Shown: positions 54,712-64,000, counted from the first letter of the stretch. The stretch: 64,000 nt of DNA from Emticicia aquatica (GCF_923079645.1 NZ_CAKLPY010000001.1:2128001-2192000), one strand, 5' to 3'. The notes: generated from the letters alone by a model not told the origin. Made by a program: numbers and translations.

Positions 54712-56313
54712 ATGAAAAAAACAATCATCTCGCTATTCTTTGCCTTGAGTAGCGGTATTGGAGCTTTCGCTCAATTACAAACAGGCGAAAACGTAGCTCT
54801 TACATCAACTGATGCAGGGCAGGTTCGTGGTTATATAAACAACGGAATCTTTACATACAAAGGGATTCCTTATGCTGAAGCCAAACGTTTTGAAGCTCCT
54901 CAAAAACCAAAAGCTTGGACAAAAGTTCGTAGTTCAATGGTTTACGGGCCAGTTGCTCCTCTCATGGACCCAACAACAAACGTTCAAGACGAGCCTGAAT
55001 TTGTATTTCACCATGACTGGGGTTTCACAAGCGAAGATTGTATGAGAGTCAACGTTTGGACTCCAGGAATTAACGACGGAAAAAAACGCCCAGTTTTATT
55101 CTGGATTCATGGTGGAGGTTTTACGGCTGGTTCATCACAAGAATTACCTTCTTATGATGGCGAAAATTTAGCAAAAAAAGGCGATGTTGTAGTTGTTTCT
55201 ATCAATCATCGACTTAATATTTTAGGTTATTTGGATTTATCGGCTTATGGTGAAAAATACAAACAATCAGCCAATTTAAGTGTTCTTGATATGAAAGTTG
55301 CGTTAGAATGGGTTAAAAACAACATTTCTAATTTTGGTGGTGACCCTAATAACGTTACAATTTTTGGCCAATCTGGCGGTGGTGCAAAAGTAAATACATT
55401 AATGGCTATGCCTTCAGCAAAAGGTTTATTTCACAAAGCTATCAATCAAAGTGGTGCATTTAGAGCAAATATGCTAGATAAAAGTACAACGCAAGCGATT
55501 GCTGCTGAAGTGTTAAAAGAATTAAATATTTCAGTTGATAAAATTGATGATATTCAAAATTTTCCATTTCAAAAACTGAGTGATGCTGGGAAAAAAGCAC
55601 TTTCAACAGTTGCCGCAAAAATGAAAGCTGAAGGCAAACCAGTTATTGGCTTTGGTTTAAGTTGGGGGCCAAGTGTTGATGGAGAAGTGTTGCCTTATCA
55701 ATTGTTTTCAAACGAAGCATTTGAACTATCTAAAAACATTCCACTTTTGATTGGAACAACCAAAAATGAATTTGCACCTTTCAGAGGGTCGGTTCCTGCT
55801 AATAGTAGTTATGATGAAGTAGTAGCTGCCATCAAAAAATCTTATGGCGAGAAAACTGATGCCTATATTGCAGCCGTAAAAAAAGCATATCCAAATGACA
55901 CAAAACCTTCTTCAATGTTGGATATTGACGTAACTTTCAGACCTGGAGCAGTTTCACAAGCAAATCAAAAATCTGCTTTGGCAGGTTCAGCTCCTGTTTA
56001 TATGTATTTATTTGATTGGCAATCGCCAGTTTTAGACGGTAAATTCAAGGCTGTTCATTGTATGGAAATTCCATTCGTATTTGACAACATTGCTCGTTGT
56101 CAAGAAATGACTGGCGGCACAAAAGAAGCTCATGCATTAGCAGCAAAAATAAGTCAATCTTGGATAAATTTTGCAAAAACGGGCGATCCAAACCATAAAG
56201 GTTTACCAAATTGGCCAGTTTACAATGCACAAAATACAGCAACCATGCACTTTGACAATGTCAGCACTGTTAAACCGCAATTAGACAAAGAATTATTTGA
56301 TTTATTAAAATAA
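54712..56313 (+). CDS. Exported type-B carboxylesterase, copy B
   Basis: A 533-residue paralogue of the preceding esterase in the same transcript. Signal peptide MKKTIISLFFALSSGIGAFA. TYKGIPYAEAKRFEAPQ opens the catalytic domain. The oxyanion stretch is IHGGGFTAGSS, the nucleophile motif is GQSGGGAK (Ser near 220) and the His is likely in VHCMEIPFVF. Differences at nucleophile and pocket suggest a different substrate from copy A. A terminator closes the pair. Confidence 0.92.
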   Translation: MKKTIISLFFALSSGIGAFAQLQTGENVALTSTDAGQVRGYINNGIFTYKGIPYAEAKRFEAPQKPKAWTKVRSSMVYGPVAPLMDPTTNVQDEPEFVFHHDWGFTSEDCMRVNVWTPGINDGKKRPVLFWIHGGGFTAGSSQELPSYDGENLAKKGDVVVVSINHRLNILGYLDLSAYGEKYKQSANLSVLDMKVALEWVKNNISNFGGDPNNVTIFGQSGGGAKVNTLMAMPSAKGLFHKAINQSGAFRANMLDKSTTQAIAAEVLKELNISVDKIDDIQNFPFQKLSDAGKKALSTVAAKMKAEGKPVIGFGLSWGPSVDGEVLPYQLFSNEAFELSKNIPLLIGTTKNEFAPFRGSVPANSSYDEVVAAIKKSYGEKTDAYIAAVKKAYPNDTKPSSMLDIDVTFRPGAVSQANQKSALAGSAPVYMYLFDWQSPVLDGKFKAVHCMEIPFVFDNIARCQEMTGGTKEAHALAAKISQSWINFAKTGDPNHKGLPNWPVYNAQNTATMHFDNVSTVKPQLDKELFDLLK

Positions 56314-56331
56314 ATTCTGAAGTATTAAATC

Positions 56332-56363
56332 AAAATCCTAGTTGGCTTCAACTAGGATTTTTT
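56332..56363 (+). terminator. Terminator after the esterase pair
   Basis: 13-bp perfect stem (56332-56344 with 56349-56361), GCTT loop, T-run. It separates the esterases from the flavoprotein oxidase. Confidence 0.85.
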
Positions 56364-56437
56364 ATGAAAAATATTGTTAAAAGTCAAAAAATAAATACCT
56401 TGCAAAACCTATAAAGCTTACCAAACACTAACATTCT

Positions 56438-57781
56438 ATGAACAAAAGAACATTCCTTAAAACTTCGTCTGTTTTAGCCGCAGGAGTGGCATTTCCACAA
56501 TTATTTTCTTGTAAAGAAAAAATGCCTCCTCGCACCAATTGGGCAGGAAATCTAACTTATAGTACAGATAATTTATATACACCTAAAACAGTTGCTGAAC
56601 TGCAAGAAACCATAAAAAAAGTTAAAAAAGTGCGAGGTTTAGGCACAAAACACTGTTTTAATAAAATTGCTGATAGTACCGAAAATCAAATTTCTACCGC
56701 TGAATTCAATAAAATAATATCACTCGATAAAGATAAAAATACTGTTACAGTCGAGTCTGGTATCAAATACGGTGAGCTTTGCAAATATTTAGATGACAAT
56801 GGTTACGCTCTTTTTAATTTAGCTTCTTTGCCACACATTTCAGTAGCGGGAGCATGTGCAACAGCTACTCACGGTTCTGGAATCAAAAACGGAAATTTGG
56901 CATCAACAGTGGTTGCCTTAGAGTTTGTAAATGGTAAAGGAGAAATTGTTAATTTATCCAAAGAAAAAGATGGTGATGAATTTGGAATGGCGGTCGTTAA
57001 TCTTGGAGCATTGGGCATTGTGACCAAAATAACTTTGGCTTTACAACCAACATTTCAGATGAAACAAATTGTTTATCAAAATTTACCAATGGCAGCCTTG
57101 GAAAAAGATTTTGAAGCAATCATGTCAATCGGATACAGTGTCAGCTTATTTACTGATTGGAAAAATAAAAATATCAGTGAAGTTTGGATAAAAAGTAAAG
57201 CCGAAGACATAAAAGAGATTGCTCCTGAGTTTTATGGTGCTAAAATTGCAACTAAAAACCTTCATCCAATTGAAGCCCTCGATGCCATTAATTGTACAGA
57301 ACAAATGGGTGTTGCTGGCCCTTGGTACGAGCGAATGCCTCATTTCAAAATGGGTTTCACGCCAAGTAGTGGTAAAGAATTGCAATCTGAGTTTTTTATT
57401 CCTTTTGAAAATGCCTACGCAGGATTAATGGCTATCGAGCAACTCAACGAAAAAGTTTCTCCTCATTTATTTATCACTGAAGTTCGAGCCATTGCTGGCG
57501 ACGAATTACCGATGAGTCCGATGTACAAAAAAACTTGCGTTGCTTTTCATTTTACATGGAAGCAGGAAACCGAAGAAGTGTTGAAAGTTCTTCCTTTTAT
57601 TGAAGAAGCCCTCGCTCCTTTCAACCCTAGACCACATTGGGGAAAAATATTTACTTTGAAACCTTCAGTTTTGCAATCAAGAATTGAAAAACTCGCCGAT
57701 TTCAAAACATTAATGACCAAACATGACCCCGAAGGCAAATTCAGAAATGAGTTTATTGACCTCAATTTATTCGGAGCCTAA
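56438..57781 (+). CDS. FAD-linked oxidase, alditol/xylitol-oxidase-like
   Basis: A 447-residue VAO-family flavoprotein. The N-terminus (NKRTFLKTSSVLAAG, then FSC) looks like a Tat-type or lipoprotein signal. The FAD domain includes VRGLGTKHCFNKIAD with His72, the position that carries covalent FAD in alditol oxidase, next to Cys73, and LPHISVAGACATATHGSG. The C-terminal substrate domain ends KFRNEFIDLNLFGA. It probably oxidises polyols or sugar alcohols with release of H2O2. Proximity to the esterases suggests use of released carbohydrate, which is inference. Confidence 0.85.
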   Translation: MNKRTFLKTSSVLAAGVAFPQLFSCKEKMPPRTNWAGNLTYSTDNLYTPKTVAELQETIKKVKKVRGLGTKHCFNKIADSTENQISTAEFNKIISLDKDKNTVTVESGIKYGELCKYLDDNGYALFNLASLPHISVAGACATATHGSGIKNGNLASTVVALEFVNGKGEIVNLSKEKDGDEFGMAVVNLGALGIVTKITLALQPTFQMKQIVYQNLPMAALEKDFEAIMSIGYSVSLFTDWKNKNISEVWIKSKAEDIKEIAPEFYGAKIATKNLHPIEALDAINCTEQMGVAGPWYERMPHFKMGFTPSSGKELQSEFFIPFENAYAGLMAIEQLNEKVSPHLFITEVRAIAGDELPMSPMYKKTCVAFHFTWKQETEEVLKVLPFIEEALAPFNPRPHWGKIFTLKPSVLQSRIEKLADFKTLMTKHDPEGKFRNEFIDLNLFGA

Positions 57782-57785
57782 AATA

Positions 57786-57824
57786 AAAATGGTAGTGATA
57801 TTTTAATTTTATCACTACCATTTT
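57786..57824. terminator. Bidirectional terminator
   Basis: 15-bp perfect stem (57786-57800 with 57810-57824) starting in A4 and ending in T4, between convergent oxidase and birA genes. Confidence 0.85.
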
Positions 57825-57845
57825 CAAATATTGGCTTTCAATTAT

Positions 57846-58637
57846 TTATATCACAAAAGAAATTTCTTTAAAATCTAATTTCACTATTTCATCGGCTACT
57901 TCCATTATTAAATGTCCAGAATCAGCCACATCAATTATTTTCCCCTGAAAAGGTTGTTCATTTTTTATATAATTGTGGGTTTCTCGAAAGCGAAAAAGAC
58001 GTTCTAAATATTTTTTTTTCTGCACTTCAACATGGTTATTAAACGATGTGCCACTTTTAAGTTGTAAATAATATTTTTCAATACACTCACACAATTGTTC
58101 TATCAATTTTCCAATTTCAAAATCATCAGTTTGTTGCCCTGATTTTTGCGAAGCTAATCTGAGAGAAATAGCTTTTTCATCTACAAAAGATAACTGATTG
58201 ATATTCAAGCCGATACCAATTATTGAATAAGCAATTCTGCTCCCAGAAAGTGTATTTTCAATCAAAACCCCTCCCATTTTTCGATTATCAATGTACACAT
58301 CATTCGGCCATTTTATACTTAGTCCATCAGATAAATATTTACACAAAAAATCAAAAATCCCCAAAGAAACAGCAATATTTAGGCGAAATTGTTGACTAAC
58401 ATTCAAAAAATCGGGTTTGACAATCAAAGAAATTGTAATATTTTGATTAGGCAACGCTTCCCATGAATTTCCACGCTGTCCTCTTCCCGCCGTTTGGTCA
58501 GCCGTAATGACAATTGTTCCATCAAAAACTTGTTTATTTTGAATTATTTCAGCGGCAATATCGTTAGTTGAATGACAACTTGGCAGATAAATGGTATTTT
58601 TGCCGAGAAATAAAGTTTTGGGTTGAAAATTGTGCAA
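57846..58637 (-). CDS. birA: Biotin--[acetyl-CoA-carboxylase] ligase
   Basis: Attaches biotin to carboxylase carrier proteins. The 263-residue protein has the catalytic core only, with no N-terminal DNA-binding domain, so it is not the repressor type. Signatures are LPSCHSTNDIAAE, the adenylate loop GRGQRGNSWEA (near 72-82), KWPNDVYIDNRKMGGVLIE and a C-terminal beta barrel. No ATG is available; TTG 58637 is the probable start (MHNFQPK). It is divergent from rsfS. Confidence 0.92.
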   Translation of the reverse strand: MHNFQPKTLFLGKNTIYLPSCHSTNDIAAEIIQNKQVFDGTIVITADQTAGRGQRGNSWEALPNQNITISLIVKPDFLNVSQQFRLNIAVSLGIFDFLCKYLSDGLSIKWPNDVYIDNRKMGGVLIENTLSGSRIAYSIIGIGLNINQLSFVDEKAISLRLASQKSGQQTDDFEIGKLIEQLCECIEKYYLQLKSGTSFNNHVEVQKKKYLERLFRFRETHNYIKNEQPFQGKIIDVADSGHLIMEVADEIVKLDFKEISFVI

Positions 58638-58764
58638 CTTTGTAGTAATTTAGCGTTTTATAAAACGTTGATGTAAAATATTTTTCGTGAAGTTCGTGTA
58701 CATCATTTTCATTGAATCACAATTGCAACGAACCGCTCACAAAATTAAATGAAGATAAGATTGA

Positions 58765-59172
58765 ATGAAAGAAATTAAAGAACTTTCTGGTGATGAGTTA
58801 AGTCGCTTAGTAGTACACGGAATGTTAGAAAAAAAAGCGACAAACATCATAGTAATGGACTTGCGTAAAGTCAAAAATGCAATCACCGACTTTTTTGTTG
58901 TTTGCTCTGGAAACACCGATACTCAAATCGCAGCCATCGCTGATTCTGTCGATGAAGAAGTTTTCAAAGCCTCTAAAATTAACCCTTGGCACCAAGAAGG
59001 AAGACAAAACAGAGAATGGATTTTGTTAGACTACGTTGACGTGGTTGTGCATGTTTTCAGAAAAGACCGTAGAAAATTTTATGACCTCGAATCTCTTTGG
59101 GGTGATGCCGAATTGACTCAAATTGAAGAAAGCATGGAGCCAGAGCAACCTCAACAAATGGTATTCAACTAA
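58765..59172 (+). CDS. rsfS: Ribosomal silencing factor RsfS
   Basis: A 135-residue DUF143/Iojap protein that binds ribosomal protein L14 and blocks subunit joining in poor conditions. Conserved elements are NIIVMDLRKVKNAITDFFVVCSGNTDTQIAAIAD in short segments, then WILLDYVDVVVHVF and YDLESLWGDA. Length and start are typical. It precedes ftsH, an arrangement frequent in Bacteroidota, but a terminator in the gap suggests partial separation. Confidence 0.94.
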   Translation: MKEIKELSGDELSRLVVHGMLEKKATNIIVMDLRKVKNAITDFFVVCSGNTDTQIAAIADSVDEEVFKASKINPWHQEGRQNREWILLDYVDVVVHVFRKDRRKFYDLESLWGDAELTQIEESMEPEQPQQMVFN

Positions 59173-59187
59173 TGTTTAGAATATTTG

Positions 59188-59229
59188 AACCTTTACGAAG
59201 TTCAAAAACCTTGTAAAGGTTATTTTTTT
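59188..59229 (+). terminator. Hairpin and T-run between rsfS and ftsH
   Basis: 9-bp stem AACCTTTAC/GTAAAGGTT (59188-59196 with 59213-59221), 16-nt loop, then seven Ts. Some read-through into ftsH remains possible. Confidence 0.65.
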
Positions 59230-59270
59230 ATATGAATAACTATTGCATTAAAATTTGAAAAACTAAAAAA

Positions 59271-61277
59271 ATGTCAGACAACAACAGTAATGAATTTCCG
59301 AAAAGAAAACCAACCAACAACAGTGGTGGTGGTTTGCAGGGCTGGATTGTAGCGGCGATTATCATGGGCATTATTGGCTTTTTACTTTTCTCTAGGTCAG
59401 CTTCACTCGCACCTATAAAGTATAAGCAGCTCGAACAAATGATTTTACAAAAAGACGTAGAAAAAGTAGCCGTAGTTGAAGGTAATCGCAGTGTAGAAGT
59501 AACGCTTACACGTGATGCCTTGCAAAAACCTGAATACAAAAAAGAATTAGGTAATAATCGTTACAATTCGGGCGGTCCTCATCTCAAAATTGATGTCGTT
59601 TCGGTTGAATCGTTTATGAATGAATACCGTGAATTCTTGAAAACGCCGCAAATTGACGAAGCTTATCGCCAAACACTTTATCCTGAAAGTGTTGAAAGAC
59701 AAGATATGATGAATATGGTTTGGCAATTATTACCATTCATCGTTGTTCTTGGATTGATGTATTTCTTAATGAGCCGAATGACTGGTGGCGGTGGCCCTGG
59801 TGGAGCAATCTTCAACATTGGCAAATCAAGAGCTGCGTTATTTGATGCTGATAGTAAAGTAAAAATAACATTCAACGACGTAGCTGGTTTAGAAGAAGCC
59901 AAAGAAGAATTACAAGAAATTGTTGATTTCTTAAAAACACCAAAAAAATACACTGAGCTTGGTGGTAAAATTCCGAAAGGAGCTTTATTAGTTGGCCCTC
60001 CAGGTACGGGTAAAACATTATTAGCCAAAGCTGTTGCTGGTGAAGCAAGTGTTCCTTTTTTCTCACTTTCAGGATCTGATTTTGTAGAAATGTTTGTTGG
60101 TGTTGGTGCGGCTCGTGTGCGTGATTTATTTAAACAAGCAAAAGAAAAAGCTCCTTGTATTATATTTATTGATGAAATTGATGCGGTTGGTCGCTCAAGA
60201 GGACGTGGGTCAATGCCAGGTGCAAACGACGAACGAGAAAATACACTCAACTCATTATTAGTTGAAATGGATGGTTTCGGTTCGGATGCTGGTATTATTA
60301 TTTTAGCCGCAACCAATCGACCAGACGTGTTAGACCCAGCTTTGATGCGTCCAGGTCGTTTTGACCGCCAAATCAGTGTTGATGCTCCAGATATTGTTGG
60401 TCGTGAAGCCATTTTCAAAGTTCACATGAAACCGTTGAAACTTTCTGACAATATTGATGTGAAGAAATTAGCAACGCAAACCCCAGGCTTTGCTGGTGCA
60501 GAAATTGCGAACGTATGTAATGAAGCCGCTCTTTTAGCCGCTCGCCGTGGAAAACTAGCCATTGATATGCAAGATTTCCATGATGCAATTGATCGTGAAA
60601 TTGGCGGATTAGAGAAGAAAAATAAATTGATTTCTCCAGAAGAAAAAGAAATTGTTGCTTATCACGAAGCAGGTCATGCAGTTGCGGGTTGGTTCTTAGA
60701 ACATGCTAATCCATTGGTAAAAGTAAGTATCGTTCCTCGTGGAATTGCTGCATTGGGTTACGCTCAATATTTACCAAAAGAGCAATATTTGTATAGAACA
60801 GAACAACTTTTTGACGAAATGTGTATGACTCTTGGCGGTAGAGCAGCCGAAGATGTTGTTTTTGGTAAAATATCTACAGGTGCTTTGAGCGACTTAGAGC
60901 GTATTACTAAAAGTGCTTATGGTATGATTAGTATTTATGGAATGAACGATAAAATCGGAAATGTTTCATATTATGATTCAAAAGGCCAAGGTGAAATGTC
61001 ATTCACAAAACCATATTCTGAAGACACCGCAAAAATCATTGACGAAGAAGTAAAGAAATTGATTGATAGTGCCTACGTTCGCACGAAAGCAATGTTGATT
61101 GAAAAGCGAGAAGAATTAGAAAAAATCGCTCAAGAATTACTTAAAAAAGAGATTCTTTATCAATCTGATTTAGTTGATTTAATTGGAAAACGTCCGTTTG
61201 AAAAATTGACTAATTATCAAGAATTCATGGATAAGATTGATACTCCAGTGGAAGAAAAAGTGCCAATCGTTGAATAA
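59271..61277 (+). CDS. ftsH: ATP-dependent zinc metalloprotease FtsH
   Basis: Hexameric membrane AAA+ protease for quality control of membrane and soluble proteins. The 668-residue protein has TM1 (about 24-40), a periplasmic domain, TM2 (about 150-168), Walker A GPPGTGKT (242-249), Walker B IIFIDEID, the pore region and second region of homology ([21 protein letters not shown] is split here as [10 protein letters not shown] and MRPGRFDRQ), and zinc motif HEAGH near 464. It is followed by a very long inverted-repeat terminator. Confidence 0.97.
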   Translation: MSDNNSNEFPKRKPTNNSGGGLQGWIVAAIIMGIIGFLLFSRSASLAPIKYKQLEQMILQKDVEKVAVVEGNRSVEVTLTRDALQKPEYKKELGNNRYNSGGPHLKIDVVSVESFMNEYREFLKTPQIDEAYRQTLYPESVERQDMMNMVWQLLPFIVVLGLMYFLMSRMTGGGGPGGAIFNIGKSRAALFDADSKVKITFNDVAGLEEAKEELQEIVDFLKTPKKYTELGGKIPKGALLVGPPGTGKTLLAKAVAGEASVPFFSLSGSDFVEMFVGVGAARVRDLFKQAKEKAPCIIFIDEIDAVGRSRGRGSMPGANDERENTLNSLLVEMDGFGSDAGIIILAATNRPDVLDPALMRPGRFDRQISVDAPDIVGREAIFKVHMKPLKLSDNIDVKKLATQTPGFAGAEIANVCNEAALLAARRGKLAIDMQDFHDAIDREIGGLEKKNKLISPEEKEIVAYHEAGHAVAGWFLEHANPLVKVSIVPRGIAALGYAQYLPKEQYLYRTEQLFDEMCMTLGGRAAEDVVFGKISTGALSDLERITKSAYGMISIYGMNDKIGNVSYYDSKGQGEMSFTKPYSEDTAKIIDEEVKKLIDSAYVRTKAMLIEKREELEKIAQELLKKEILYQSDLVDLIGKRPFEKLTNYQEFMDKIDTPVEEKVPIVE

Positions 61278-61291
61278 TTTGGCATTGTAAC

Positions 61292-61336
61292 ATCAATAAA
61301 AAAGGTTCATCAATTTGATGAACCTTTTTTATTGAT
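61292..61336. terminator. Very long bidirectional terminator after ftsH
   Basis: 22-base arms (61292-61313 with 61315-61336) are exact complements, containing A6 on one side and T6 on the other. It lies between converging ftsH and the barrel-protein gene. Confidence 0.9.
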
Positions 61337-61362
61337 ACTATTTACTGAATTTTACTTCAAAT

Positions 61363-62205
61363 CTACTTTACCAATCCAATAGAAATCTGAAATTGACTTG
61401 GAATCATTTGAAAATTGCTAGGATTATTAGCAGGACCTAATTCATAATCAATAAAATTAGCCAGTCCTTTTTCGTAGCGACCTTCTATGAAAAAGTGTTT
61501 AAATTCAAATCCAATACCGATATTTATACCAAGTGATGGTCGATTAAATAACTCATTTTTGAGGTCATTTGAAGTATAAACTTTCAGCGTTTCTTCCAAT
61601 TCATTATTAAATTTCATTGGAAATGACAATAATGGTCCAGCAAAAACTCTTCCTTGACGAAAACGAATGCCAAAGGTCATCGGAACATCAATTGCAGTGA
61701 ATGAACCATTAACACGTTTAAAAAGCGTGCCATTTGACTGTAAAATATCAAACTTCCCTCCTTTCTGTGAATAAAGAGCTTCTGGTTGAAAATAAAACGA
61801 GCCACGAGTCATTCTAACAAAAAACCCTCCCAAATAACCAACTGCCGATTGAGTATTATTGAGAAATTTATCTTTTACGATAGGAAATTGAGGTAAACCC
61901 GTTGATGTCACTCGAAAAACATTATTGATATCAACTGTATTAAAACTTCCAAAATTGACACCGCCACGCAATCCCCATTGGAGTTTTACTGCATCTCTTT
62001 TATACTCTTGAGCATAACTTACTGTATCAATCACCACTACTTTTTTGCGTTTTTTGGTGCTTTCTTTCATAAGTTTTTCTTTTTGTCCAAAAACCGTATC
62101 TACTTGCACCGAATCACTTTTCATTCGGGCGGTATCTTCTTTTATTTGTGCAGAAAGTGATGTTGAAGCAATTGTCAATAGCAATAATAATAATAGTTGT
62201 TTCAT
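61363..62205 (-). CDS. Outer-membrane beta-barrel protein (PorT-like)
   Basis: A 280-residue protein. ATG 62205 is preferred over 62352 because it begins a proper signal peptide (MKQLLLLLLLTIASTSLSAQ). A short acidic/basic linker follows, then an eight-strand-type barrel: WGLRGGVNFGSFN, AVGYLGGFFVRMTRGSFYFQPEAL, FAGPLLSFPMKF, and a final strand FQISIGLVK. It resembles the PorT/outer-membrane beta-barrel domain family. Function not known; not close enough to call PorT of the T9SS. Confidence 0.8.
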   Translation of the reverse strand: MKQLLLLLLLTIASTSLSAQIKEDTARMKSDSVQVDTVFGQKEKLMKESTKKRKKVVVIDTVSYAQEYKRDAVKLQWGLRGGVNFGSFNTVDINNVFRVTSTGLPQFPIVKDKFLNNTQSAVGYLGGFFVRMTRGSFYFQPEALYSQKGGKFDILQSNGTLFKRVNGSFTAIDVPMTFGIRFRQGRVFAGPLLSFPMKFNNELEETLKVYTSNDLKNELFNRPSLGINIGIGFEFKHFFIEGRYEKGLANFIDYELGPANNPSNFQMIPSQFQISIGLVK

Positions 62206-62270
62206 CTCAAGAATGATGTTAAATTGGTAAATTCTTCCTGAATAACTCGCAAAAATCAAGCCACAAAGTT

Positions 62271-62693
62271 TCATTTTACATTTACAATTGCCACTGTGAA
62301 TCTCACCACACAAACCAATTTTTGTTCTTCTGAAGTAATTTTTATATCCCAAATATGTGTTGTTCGACCTAAATGTAGTGGAATTGCCTTAGCATAAACC
62401 CAACCACTGCTAACAGGACGTATGTGGTTTGCATTGATTTCTAAACCAACTGCCCGCTGTGCTATTGGGTTTTCTAATGTTAAAAAAGAAGCAACACTGC
62501 CTAAAGTTTCAGCCAATGCAACCGATGCACCACCATGCAAAACACCAAAAGGCTGATGTGTGCGGTGGTCAACTGGCATTCGAGCAGTTACGAAATCTTG
62601 TCCAATTTCTAAAAATTCGATACCAAGATGTTCGGCCATTGAAGTGCTTCCAAACATGTTTTTTTGAGTAATATCAATGTGTTTCTTGAACAT
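62271..62693 (-). CDS. Hotdog-fold thioesterase (PaaI/MenI-like)
   Basis: A 140-residue single hotdog domain. FGVLHGGASVALAETLGSVAS carries the catalytic acidic residue (Glu in ALAETLGS) and HGG motif of the PaaI/YdiI group. The mature substrate may be DHNA-CoA (menaquinone pathway) or a phenylacetyl-type acyl-CoA; sequence alone does not decide. It lies 65 bases upstream of the barrel-protein gene on the same strand. Confidence 0.88.
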   Translation of the reverse strand: MFKKHIDITQKNMFGSTSMAEHLGIEFLEIGQDFVTARMPVDHRTHQPFGVLHGGASVALAETLGSVASFLTLENPIAQRAVGLEINANHIRPVSSGWVYAKAIPLHLGRTTHIWDIKITSEEQKLVCVVRFTVAIVNVK

Positions 62694-62861
62694 ATAATTT
62701 TATTTATTTTGTAAAACTGAAGATTATAAAGCTGAAAATAACTTAAAATTAATTTGAATCATCCTGTGATAGCATAAGTTTTTGTAATTTTGCATTTATT
62801 TTACTTAAAGCCCTAAAACTAAAGCTTGTTTAATTAATTTTCAATTTAAAATTCTGATATT

Positions 62862-63500
62862 TTGCATACTAAAACTATTTATTTAATTCGTCACGGAGAA
62901 ACCGAATACAATCGCATTGGGGTAGTTCAAGGAAGCGGTATTGATTCTGACCTTAACGAAACAGGAATTGCACAAGCAAGAGCATTTTTTGAAGCTTACC
63001 AACATATTAATTTCGACAAAATTTATACTTCAAAACTTCGTCGAACAGTTCAATCTGTTCAAAACTTTATTGATTTAGGTATTCCATACGAACAACATGA
63101 AGGCTTAAATGAAATAAGTTGGGGCGAAAAAGAAGGAAAAGTACCTAACTATCTTGAAGATAAGTATTATTTAGAGGTAATTGCCAATTGGGGAAAGGGC
63201 AAAACTGATGTTCCAGCAGCTCCACAAGGAGAAAGTCCAGAAGAAGTTGTAGTTCGCCAAAAAGTTGCTTTTGAGAAAATTTTATCTCGTTCGGAAGAAA
63301 AAACTATTTTGGTAGCGATGCATGGTCGGGCGATTAGGATTCTTCTCACACATTTACTCGACTTGCCTTTGTCTGAAATGGATACCTTTGAGCACACCAA
63401 TCTTTGTTTATATCGACTCTCATATCATAACCAAACCCAAAAGTTTCAATTGGAGGTATCTAATGATGTTGCTCATTTGTCAACTTTATTAGTTGAATAA
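62862..63500 (+). CDS. Histidine phosphatase (phosphoglycerate-mutase-like)
   Basis: A 212-residue branch 1 histidine phosphatase. The catalytic RHGETEYN lies at about 10-17, a second His in AMHGRAIRILL and the acid in NEISWGEKEG. No ATG is available upstream of RHGE; TTG 62862 is the likely start. Such enzymes hydrolyse small phosphate esters, for example alpha-ribazole phosphate or fructose bisphosphate; the substrate is not predictable. It is divergent from the thioesterase gene. Confidence 0.88.
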   Translation: MHTKTIYLIRHGETEYNRIGVVQGSGIDSDLNETGIAQARAFFEAYQHINFDKIYTSKLRRTVQSVQNFIDLGIPYEQHEGLNEISWGEKEGKVPNYLEDKYYLEVIANWGKGKTDVPAAPQGESPEEVVVRQKVAFEKILSRSEEKTILVAMHGRAIRILLTHLLDLPLSEMDTFEHTNLCLYRLSYHNQTQKFQLEVSNDVAHLSTLLVE

Positions 63501-63670
63501 TTTTTCCGTTTATCGAATCATATCTCCTTTGATGTAGAAAACACCTTTACCTTTTTAAGTTTTCTATATTTTTATATTGTTGCATAAAAGACTATCAACC
63601 TATAGTTTTATAATTCAAATCGTCATTTTATATTTTTGATGACAGATTCTAAACGGTAAACTTGTGTGTC

Positions 63671-64000
63671 ATGGGAAAAAATAAATTATATTGGACTTTT
63701 CAAATTGTTGGCTGGACATTAAATTTTAGTAATGAAGTTTTTGCCTATTCACTCCAATATGGCTATGACAATCAGCTCATTTTTCAGGCTGTAACAAATA
63801 TTTCATTAGCTATTTTTCTGACCAATATTTTCAGATATATTGTAAAAAAATACAATTTAATTACGCTCTCACTCCCTCAACTTTCTATTCGAGTTTTACT
63901 AGGTGTCATTTTGATGGATACTTTTATGGTGGCCCTCAATTTACCGCTCGATGCCAAATATACAGGTCAATTAATCATTGAAAATCCAATCTTAGTAATT
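63671..64000 (+). CDS. Membrane part of a LytS-type sensor kinase (partial, runs off window)
   Basis: The first 110 codons of a membrane protein cut by the window end. It starts MGKNKLYWTFQIVGWTLNF and has at least three hydrophobic segments (about 8-25, 37-54, 75-93). This opening is typical of Bacteroidota histidine kinases of the LytS/YehU type, which are normally followed by a LytTR response regulator. The kinase domain lies beyond the window, so the call is tentative. Confidence 0.6.
   Translation, partial: MGKNKLYWTFQIVGWTLNFSNEVFAYSLQYGYDNQLIFQAVTNISLAIFLTNIFRYIVKKYNLITLSLPQLSIRVLLGVILMDTFMVALNLPLDAKYTGQLIIENPILVI

Noticed and set aside
59678-60418. 246-codon minus-strand frame opposite ftsH
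   Set aside because: Opposite the AAA domain of ftsH, with no domain of its own.
61363-62352. Longer start for the beta-barrel gene at 62352
   Set aside because: The extra 49 residues are cysteine-rich and precede the real signal peptide at 62205; they also overlap the upstream thioesterase gene.

Overview
The window is AT-rich chromosomal DNA from a member of the Bacteroidota, most likely an aerobic Cytophagales-type bacterium; the species cannot be named from the sequence alone. Pointers are a type IX secretion C-terminal sorting domain, a TonB-dependent receptor with a carboxypeptidase-like N-terminal domain, an M56 peptidase fused to TonB-C and SusC-plug-like domains, MenA (menaquinone), an ECF sigma factor paired with a beta-barrel protein, and promoters of the Bacteroidota form TTG/TTTG-N18-21-TAnnTTTG. 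No insertion sequence, CRISPR array, prophage or rRNA gene was seen.

Layout. 1-12.2 kb: TPR protein, OmpA-like lipoprotein, menA, glutathione peroxidase, argS, a secreted unknown, a BlaI/M56 regulator pair, a small di-heme cytochrome and pckA. 12.8-22.5 kb: desaturase, POT transporter, a PASTA protein with a T9SS cargo protein, rhodanese, nuoA-nuoB alone, a lipoprotein, a Tat-type Gfo/Idh oxidoreductase and a small CarD/Tudor-like protein. 22.7-33.0 kb: TonB receptor, CoA-transferase subunits, TPR protein, DUF164 zinc-ribbon protein, Nif3-like protein, DUF1080 protein, and a DinB-M20 peptidase pair. 33.1-33.3 kb: two identical tRNA-Asp genes, each with its own terminator.

The standout region is 34.0-46.9 kb, a tightly packed minus-strand operon of seven genes. 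In transcription order they encode a fused CcsB-CcsA haem-attachment machine, a membrane protein rich in haem-b-type histidines, a membrane-anchored ferredoxin/FAD/NAD(P) oxidoreductase, a protein with 23 CXXCH haem sites, a protein with 43 CXXCH sites built from 74-75-residue three-haem repeats, a predicted outer-membrane beta-barrel, and a lipoprotein with an NrfJ-like and an OB-like domain. Together they look like a self-contained electron route between the cytoplasmic NAD(P)H pool, the envelope and possibly the outside of the cell. This is the best candidate for a poorly described system.

After the operon come an ECF sigma factor with a TM/beta-barrel partner (47.5-49.4 kb), a decayed gene (49.5-50.0 kb), a BNR-type lipoprotein, a VOC protein, the 3' stump of a surface protein that keeps its terminator, and a Nudix-type regulator divergent from two carboxylesterases with a dyad operator between them. 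The window ends with an alditol-oxidase-like flavoprotein, birA, rsfS, ftsH, an outer-membrane barrel, a hotdog thioesterase, a histidine phosphatase and a truncated sensor-kinase-like membrane protein.
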